From Xiphophorus maculatus (taxonomy: Eukaryota > Chordata > Actinopteri > Cyprinodontiformes > Poeciliidae), in NCBI RefSeq assembly GCF_002775205.1, contig NC_036453.1, positions 11,240,594-11,304,593 of the forward strand: a DNA stretch of 64,000 bases, given 5' to 3'. Position 1 is the stretch's first letter, and every line of letters begins with the position of its first letter. This document shows, piece after piece, positions 60,501-64,000 of this stretch. The notes below the pieces were generated by a model that did no database searches, had not been told where the DNA came from, and saw only the letters and a program-made list of their open reading frames with translations. The position numbers and the translations under genes are program-made.

Positions 60501-61429
60501 TTTAGCTTAGGTTATTTTATCTTAGTTTAATCTTTCATAGCTTAGCTTATTTTAGCTTATAGGATAAGGTTAGGGATAAGTTTAGGGTAAGGGAAAGGGG
60601 GTTTAGTTTTTATCAGCTTATTATTTTAGGATACTTTAGCTCAACTTACTTTAACTTACCATAGTTTAGTTTTTGCTTTATTTATGTCAGTTTGTTGTAA
60701 GTATCTGATCCCAGATTTGATCATTTCCTTTGTACTTTTGTAAAATAAAGCAGGAATCAAACAACTACTGATGCTATAAAACAAAGTGACACATAACCAG
60801 CAGGTGGACAGCTTCATTGTTTACTTTTTGCTCACTTTCCAGGATGGATATCCTTTAGCTCCATATCCATTTTTGTGTGGTTATGTAATTTTTAAAGCTT
60901 GAAATGTTTGTGGATGATTGTGGGATAAATCATAGAGATAATTTCCCTGATCTCCTCTGTAGTGCCTTAATATTCTGCGCTGCACCTCCTAGTGAGAGTC
61001 TCATCAATAATAAATAGGGTGCCACTCTTTTTTTCTTTCTTTTTCTCTTCAAGATTTTGAAGATAACTAATCATTTTTGAAACACTTGATTACTGCTTCT
61101 GTCAACAGGGAAGCCGCAGTCATGTTGCAGAATCCTTGAGGTTGGGCAACAGAACCAAGGTGAAAACAAAGATGCCATCTTGTTTTGGCTTTGATCCGCT
61201 GCTGAGCTGTCGCAACTCTCGACTTCAAATTGACTTCCGATGCTCTCGGCGACATTAACCTTGCATAGACTCTTCCGTTTTCTGGTTTCCCTCCTGTGTT
61301 TCTGCATCTGGATGCAGTTCAGGAGAATGTGTTTAAAAAACTCTGCAGCCGATTGTTTTTCCACACGGTTGTACTGTGTGTCGTGCAGCAGGTCTTTCTC
61401 CTCGATCTTCTCTTTGAATACAGATGTGT

Positions 61430-61469
<40 letters not shown>

Positions 61470-63999
61470 AATGTTTACAGAACTGACACTTTTTTCAGGT
61501 TTGTTGTTGGCTTCCTCACATTCGCTTGGCTGCTTTTAGATGATCAAACAGAAAATGGCCTCTCATCTTCTGCTTCATTGGACAGTGACACATTGATCAT
61601 TTGGCTCATTTAAACATTTTGGAAACAATGCATTGACTTTAACTTTAATATCTTTCAGCTTTTATTATCCTGCTGGTACCATTACTTTGATGGTAGTCTC
61701 CTGAAATAAAGACAAAATTCACTAATGGCTATGAGGTTAGAAACTATTGGACGCATCAGCAAGATTTGGCTCTAATAATGAAAAAGACTTAAATCTCACT
61801 TAATTATTGCTTTTACATTAATGGAGAGGAAATCTAGCTGCATAAATTGTTGCTTAGGATTATAAACCTACAAAAGATTATCACCTGGTCTGCTTTTAAG
61901 TGCCTCCTTATTCAGAGTTTTGGATCCCAGCCTGTAAATTGAGTCTTAATTAACCTTGCGAAGAACAGAACGGGGCGGCAAAGTCAGCAACAATCTTCTT
62001 CAGCAGACGAATAAACAAATCAACAGGGTTAAATGCTGGTTGGATATTGACCTTTCACTTAGTTGTAATGGCTTGGTCAGCTCGCAGATTTGTACCTTTG
62101 TGTTTCATCCAGCCTACTTCAATTTCATGCCTGTAAACAAACAGTGTCGTAACAATCAACTTAACTGTTTTACGTATGTTTATATTTCACTTGGCAGATG
62201 GGTATTTGATTAATTTTGGAGTAAAATCTCTCAAGTCTTATAAAATATGTGGTAGAGCCACATAAGAAATGCTTCATGACAGTTCGCTCTTCTTCATATC
62301 CAAGTTTTTGGGTGTAATATGGAGCTCTAGGGAGTTAGTGTCAACTTAATCCTAAGTGGCCAAAGTGGCGTCAACATCAGCCAGACCATTGTGGATGACG
62401 ACGACGTCCAGATCCTCTGAGACTAAGGAGCCGTTGGTCTGACCCTCAGAGACTATGAAAGACTTGGCATCAGCTGGACCATCAAATACTGAAGAGGGGT
62501 TGGTCTTACCTGGACTGAAAACATGGTGTCTGGAGCCTTAGAGACTCAAGAGGTGACTTCAGGAACCTTGGAGACTAAAGACATGATGCCTTTAACTTTG
62601 GAGACTGAAGACATAATGTCTTAAGTCTTGAAGATTGAAAAGATGATGTCTGGAGCTTTGGAGGACTTCTGGAACTTTGGAGACTGAAGACATGTGGAGG
62701 CTTGGAGACTGAATTGGTGTCAGCACTCACAAGTGTTTGCATGAGCAAGACTATTGGAAACTGAAGACGCGCTGGTGTCACTCAGATATCCAGAGACTGA
62801 AGAGACAGTTGGCTGAACCTTCAGAGCCTGAAAGATTGTTGACTGGACCCGCTGAGTCTGAAGAAGTAACTGCTTCCTGACCCTTAAAGACTGAAAAGGT
62901 GTCGGCTAGATCCTAGGAGACTGAAGAGCCATCTCCATTCACCTGAACCATCAACAGGGCTGTGGTGGTGGCTCTGGTTGCTATGTGGAAGATAAATCAG
63001 GGAGCTGAACATACAGAGGGTGGAGGTGGATTAAAAGAGGAATTGCTCTTCTATGTATTTAGTTTGAGAAAAACTTCAGGTCAGGGATGCGCCAGCACTT
63101 AAGACCTGCCATCCTATAACTTTTAGTTGCATCTCTTCTCCAACTCCAACATGCCTGAATCAATTGATATGTTGTAACGACAAAAAGCTAAATAGTGTTT
63201 TTAATCAATGGATGTGTTTGAATATGAGAGGGAGCCAAACGTTGACCAATCTGTTGCTGTCCACATATTTTATTTGTCATTTATATCCACTGCAAAGCAC
63301 TTTACTGCCTCAAGTCTTCAGCAGTTTCTCTTTTGATTTCCGTTGTCCTGAAGCCTGATCTCTGCTTGTTTACTGGCTTAGATTTTCTTTGTTCTGCGGG
63401 TCGCAGTTTGAAGTTCTTCATCTTCAACCTCTAAACGGAAACGTGTCAGAATCAGTGATGGAAGTTGTTTTGTGTCTCATCAGCAAACCACCGTAGAAGA
63501 GCAGAGTCACATCATGCAGCTGGAGGAGGAGCTCGCCCTCCGAAGGGCTGAAATCAAAGACCTCCAGGGTCAGCTCAGGCGGATCGACGCGGGCTCCCAG
63601 CAGGAGGCCCCGGGGACCGACGCCAAGCCGGAGACCGTCCTGCTGCGTGAGCAGCTGCTGACGGTGGGCCGCGAGCACCACAAGGAGAGCAGCGAGCTCA
63701 AAGAAAAATACGAGACAGCGTTGGCGGCAAGCCAACAGGAGGTGGAGTCGCTGAGGACGGTTGTGGAGAAACAGAGCGCTGAGATCGGCGAGATGAAGCA
63801 GAAAGTCCAACAAGCCACCAAGGAGAACATGGAAATGATGGACTCCTGGAAGGTACTCTCTTACTGCTTGGTCTTCAGATTGTAGAGCTTAAGGTAGAAC
63901 AACGGCAACACTTCATTACTTAATACTTTAATGGCACTTTCTTGATTTCAGCCTAAATGTGACTTGTTTTTGTTTTTTGCACAGGCTAAGTTTGACATG
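39815..63999 (+). CDS. clip2: clip2, CAP-Gly domain linker protein 2 / CLIP-115 (5' part, continues past window)
   Basis: Coding exons 39917-40031, 46645-47144, 51321-51445, 54073-54286, 57191-57388, 57465-57568, 58390-58450, 59644-59748, 63484-63852 and 63985 onward give one open frame of about 600 residues; human CLIP2 has 1046. CLIP2 binds growing microtubule plus ends through two CAP-Gly domains. CAP-Gly1 is at about 62-128 (GKNDG 100-104, [17 protein letters not shown]) and CAP-Gly2 at about 200-265 (GKNDG 237-241). A Ser-rich linker ([20 protein letters not shown]) follows, then coiled coil from about 319 ([20 protein letters not shown]). The N-terminus [18 protein letters not shown] and [12 protein letters not shown] are CLIP2- rather than CLIP1-like. 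The rest of the rod lies beyond the right edge. All visible introns are GT-AG. Confidence 0.94.
39821..39853 (+). promoter_or_regulatory. clip2: Upstream ORF in clip2 5' UTR
   Basis: ATG in context AACATGG (A at -3, G at +4) opens a ten-codon frame, [10 protein letters not shown], closed by TAG 63 bases before the main ATG. Its strong context suggests it could restrain clip2 translation. Confidence 0.6.
40244..40490. mobile_element. Fold-back MITE family A, copy 1 (partial)
   Basis: Contains CCAAGTATTTTTGGTCTAGT, AATAAGACAAAACTAACTTG, CAAGTAACTTTTCAGC and the central palindrome GCAGATTATTTCACTTATAA ... TGTGAAATAATCTGC. The same blocks in the opposite order or orientation appear at 49205-49412 and 56570-57053. 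Confidence 0.75.
40770..40974 (+). mobile_element. tRNA-derived SINE with intact target duplication
   Basis: Starts GGGGCGTGCTGTGGTGGCGC with a Pol III A-box-like TGGCGCAGGGGG and a B box GGTTCGACTCC at 40842-40852, then a T/C-rich body and an A-rich tail. It is flanked by the direct repeat ATGAAACACA at 40760-40769 and 40975-40984. That duplication marks L1-type target-primed insertion. It sits in clip2 intron 2, in the same direction as the gene. Confidence 0.9.
42431..42537. repeat. (AT)n then (GATA)n microsatellite
   Basis: About 45 AT units followed by four GATA units, in clip2 intron 2. Confidence 0.95.
43560..43815 (+). repeat. GCTTTAGCATTAGC-type minisatellite, copy 2
   Basis: About five to six diverged units of roughly 42-45 bases: TATAGCGCTTTAGCATTAGC, TTTAGCGCTTTGGTGTTAGA, TATAGCACCTTAGCATTAGC and TATAGTGCTTTAGTGTTAGC, separated by CTAAATACCATGTTTG-like spacers. 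Confidence 0.75.
44765..45040 (-). mobile_element. LINE reverse transcriptase fragment, degenerate
   Basis: The minus strand, in two alternating frames, reads [18 protein letters not shown] and [12 protein letters not shown]. This resembles the fish LINE stretch '..FAVVMDRLTDEVRQESPW-MMFADDIV', with the catalytic FADD motif destroyed. Upstream [14 protein letters not shown] remains from the palm region. It lies antisense in clip2 intron 2. Confidence 0.65.
45128..45300 (+). repeat. (ATCC)n plus dispersed teleost repeat, plus copy
   Basis: About 13 ATCC units (45130-45183), then TTTTCTTACACCCTTGTCCC, GGGCGAGAGGCGGGGTTCAC and GGTCGCCAGTCTGTCGCAG. It is the inverted counterpart of 8447-8582. 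Confidence 0.85.
45640..45990. repeat. MITE family B-like fragment
   Basis: Shares GACTTTTACGTCACTGACAT, GAGAGATGCATCATAA with 54755-54795 (CTTTTACGTCATTGATGTGA, GAAATGCGTCATAA) inside the fold-back element at 54587-55122. Ends are not preserved here. Confidence 0.5.
46645..47144 (+). CDS. clip2: clip2 exon 3, CAP-Gly 1
   Basis: Acceptor TGTTTTTTAG, donor CTG|GTGAGT. Residues about 39-205: complete first CAP-Gly domain, a Ser/Thr/Gln linker, [16 protein letters not shown] and the start of CAP-Gly 2 (LRVGDRVL). Confidence 0.96.
47390..47505. repeat. hAT-like repeat, right end
   Basis: GATGGCGGGCCACATTTGTG ... CCACGAGCCGCACTTTGG, TCACCCCTGG. This resembles the end of a common teleost hAT-derived repeat. 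No left partner is recognisable. Confidence 0.4.
48050..48740. other. clip2: clip2 intron 3, balanced-composition block
   Basis: A 700-bp stretch free of recognisable repeats and with more C, G and CpG than adjacent intron. It has no splice-bounded open frame. It may hold regulatory sequence, but nothing in it proves this. Confidence 0.25.
49205..49412. mobile_element. Fold-back MITE family A, copy 2
   Basis: AGCAGATTATTTCACTTATG ... AAGTGAAATAATCTGCCAG, then TGAAAAGTTACTTCTAAGTT and ACTTGGTAAGATTTTGTG, TTTTTACAGTG. It is missing one outer arm. Confidence 0.75.
50670..50835 (+). repeat. GCTTTAGCATTAGC-type minisatellite, copy 3
   Basis: Diverged units such as AGGACTTTAACATTAGCTTC, GTGTAGTGTGTTAGCTTTAG and ATGATTAGTGATTTAGGGTTAG region, the last also present at about 43770-43790. 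In clip2 intron 3. Confidence 0.6.
50850..51080 (+). mobile_element. Tc1-like transposon fragment, N-terminal part
   Basis: GAAAAGTTTAAAGCAGGTCT, TATCAAGAACTATGAGTG, TCTGTCTACTGTCTGAAAAT and AAGACATGGCCATCCAGTTA follow the helix-turn-helix and linker region of the same Tc1-like family as 11580-13440. It is only about 240 bases before clip2 exon 4. Degenerate and non-coding. Confidence 0.65.
51321..51445 (+). CDS. clip2: clip2 exon 4, CAP-Gly 2 core
   Basis: Acceptor TTTGTTTTCAG, donor CAAG|GTGCGC. Encodes [20 protein letters not shown] and [20 protein letters not shown]. Confidence 0.96.
52645..53680 (-). mobile_element. hAT transposon remnant with BED-finger exon
   Basis: Ends GTAGTGATGGGT (52645) and ACCCATCACTAC (53669-53680) are a perfect 12-bp inverted repeat. 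On the minus strand 53460-53392 reads [23 protein letters not shown] and then a splice donor AAG|GTATTG. S-VW-HF--- is the start of a BED zinc finger, normally the first domain of hAT transposases. The rest of the transposase is missing, so it is an internally deleted copy. It lies antisense in clip2 intron 4. An 8-bp target duplication is not evident. Confidence 0.7.
54073..54286 (+). CDS. clip2: clip2 exon 5, CAP-Gly 2 end and Ser-rich linker
   Basis: Acceptor CTCTTTTTCAG, donor CTG|GTAAGA. Encodes [20 protein letters not shown], then [20 protein letters not shown] and a Ser-rich stretch that in CLIPs aids microtubule binding. Confidence 0.96.
54587..55122. mobile_element. Fold-back MITE family B
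   Basis: Left end GGCTACGTTCAATCAGCAGG, right end CTTGCTGTGTGAACATAGCC, inverted copies with a few mismatches. The interior is non-coding. In clip2 intron 5. A partial relative lies at 45640-45990. Confidence 0.7.
56570..57053. mobile_element. Fold-back MITE family A, copy 3, with insertion
   Basis: Starts AAGTACTAGTTCCACTGGCA, GATTATTTCACTTATAAC; its second arm runs TTCCAGTGGAACTAGTAC ... GAAAAGTTACTTGTAAGTTA. At about 56752-56990 unrelated sequence breaks the arm, which then resumes with AAGATATTTGCACTCAAAAC and ends TTGTGTTTTTGCAGTG. It ends about 140 bases before clip2 exon 6. Confidence 0.75.
57191..57388 (+). CDS. clip2: clip2 exon 6, coiled-coil start
   Basis: Acceptor CTCGCTTTAAG, donor CAG|GTACAG. 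Encodes [20 protein letters not shown] followed by [20 protein letters not shown], near-identical to mammalian CLIPs. Confidence 0.96.
57465..57568 (+). CDS. clip2: clip2 exon 7
   Basis: Acceptor TGTGTTCTCAG, donor AAGAG|GTGATG. The intron before it is only 76 nt. Encodes [20 protein letters not shown] and [10 protein letters not shown]. Confidence 0.93.
57653..57775 (+). mobile_element. Tc1-like terminal inverted repeat, solitary end
   Basis: TACAGTGCCTGTAAAAAGTA, TTCAGCCCCTTGGATG is the outer end of a Tc1-like element of the CAGTGCCTT-AAAAGTATTC type, with the TA target dinucleotide at 57653-57654. The matching opposite end is not found downstream, so the copy is truncated or its partner has decayed. 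Confidence 0.65.
58390..58450 (+). CDS. clip2: clip2 exon 8
   Basis: Acceptor TGTTTACAG, donor GAG|GTAATT. Encodes [20 protein letters not shown], identical to the vertebrate CLIP consensus. Confidence 0.95.
59644..59748 (+). CDS. clip2: clip2 exon 9, 35-residue cassette exon
   Basis: Acceptor TTTTTCCGTAG, donor AGG|GTAAAA. Exactly 105 nt, phase 0 on both sides, encoding [20 protein letters not shown] and [15 protein letters not shown]. This corresponds to the 35-residue segment that distinguishes the long and short CLIP2 isoforms (1046 and 1011 residues in human) and also varies in CLIP1. It is therefore probably alternatively spliced here too. Confidence 0.92.
60195..60680 (+). repeat. TTAGCTTATTTTAG-type degenerate tandem repeat
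   Basis: About 480 bases built from short variants of TTAGTTTAGCTTATTTTAG and TTTTGCCTTAGCTTA, with no fixed period longer than about 15-30 bases. In clip2 intron 9. Confidence 0.8.
61109..61159 (+). CDS. clip2: Candidate alternative clip2 cassette exon (51 nt)
   Basis: Preceded by a C/T-rich run (about 61027-61052) and the acceptor TTCTGTCAACAG, followed by donor AAG|GTGAAA. It is 17 codons without a stop, [17 protein letters not shown], and starts and ends in phase 0, as do exons 9 and 10, so its inclusion would keep the reading frame. CLIP1 is known to have a second small neuronal insert beside the 35-residue one, which gives a precedent. I do not recognise the peptide, and a chance match cannot be excluded. 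Confidence 0.35.
61425..61468 (+). repeat. (GT)n microsatellite
   Basis: About 21 GT units with one A interruption, in clip2 intron 9. Confidence 0.95.
62370..62960 (+). repeat. GGAGACTGAAGA minisatellite, clip2 intron 9
   Basis: At least 14 diverged units of about 30-45 bases sharing a core (C/T)(C/T)(T/A)(T/G)(G/A)GAGACTGAAGA followed by ATGATGTCTGGA or GTTGGCTGGACC. The order is imperfect, with indels and no conserved frame, so it is a decayed minisatellite and not coding. Confidence 0.8.
63484..63852 (+). CDS. clip2: clip2 exon 10, coiled coil
   Basis: Acceptor GTGTCTCATCAG, donor AAG|GTACTC. 123 codons of heptad-rich sequence: [20 protein letters not shown], later [20 protein letters not shown] and [16 protein letters not shown]. 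Confidence 0.95.
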
Positions 64000-64000
64000 T
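63985..64000 (+). CDS. clip2: clip2 exon 11, cut by window edge
   Basis: After acceptor TTTTTTGCACAG at 63984 the frame reads AKFDM, matching the SKLDS that follows in mammalian CLIP2. The exon continues beyond 64000. Confidence 0.8.

Noticed and set aside
60195..62960. Tandem arrays considered as CRISPR-like
   Set aside because: Eukaryotic intron, imperfect units, no fixed spacers; ordinary minisatellites.

Overview
This window is nuclear DNA of a teleost fish. It has large introns between short exons with GT/AG borders, AT-rich intergenic DNA full of microsatellites, tRNA-derived SINEs, LINE reverse-transcriptase pieces, Tc1-like and hAT-like DNA transposon remnants and fold-back MITEs. 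Repeats such as the 'conserved tail' SINE and the CCATCC-headed dispersed repeat are typical of ray-finned, probably percomorph, fish. The species cannot be fixed from the sequence alone. There is no operon, CRISPR array or bacterial-type system.

Layout. 1-14.7 kb: no protein-coding exon I can defend; a dense field of mobile-element fossils. 14.7-15.4 kb: a CpG-rich block with a minus-strand TATA-like element and a strong minus-strand splice donor, probably the first exon and promoter of an unidentified gene running left out of the window. 16.67-24.45 kb, plus: rbm41, complete in seven coding exons (about 448 residues, one C-terminal RRM), with one apparent GC-AG intron. 28.46-29.28 kb, minus: a single-coding-exon claudin of the claudin-2/-14 group (272 residues). 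36.0-64.0 kb, plus: the 5' two thirds of clip2 (CLIP-115), with a noncoding first exon, ten coding exons visible, two CAP-Gly domains and the start of the coiled coil; the gene continues past the right edge.

How it fits together. The three named genes are not a pathway. rbm41 is a nuclear RNA-binding protein related to minor-spliceosome factors, the claudin is a tight-junction membrane protein and clip2 is a microtubule plus-end protein. From memory, RBM41 and CLDN2 are close neighbours on human Xq22.3 while CLIP2 lies in 7q11.23, so the rbm41-claudin pair looks like old synteny now adjacent to clip2.

Most notable observations: an in-frame, phase-compatible 51-nt candidate cassette exon in clip2 directly after the 35-residue alternative exon; the GC donor in rbm41; Glu at the claudin-2 pore position 65; three perfect short hairpins that look like template-switch products; a nested transposon stack at 11.6-13.4 kb with a perfect 8-bp hAT target duplication; a SINE with an intact target duplication; and three dispersed patches of a GCTTTAGCATTAGC-type minisatellite.
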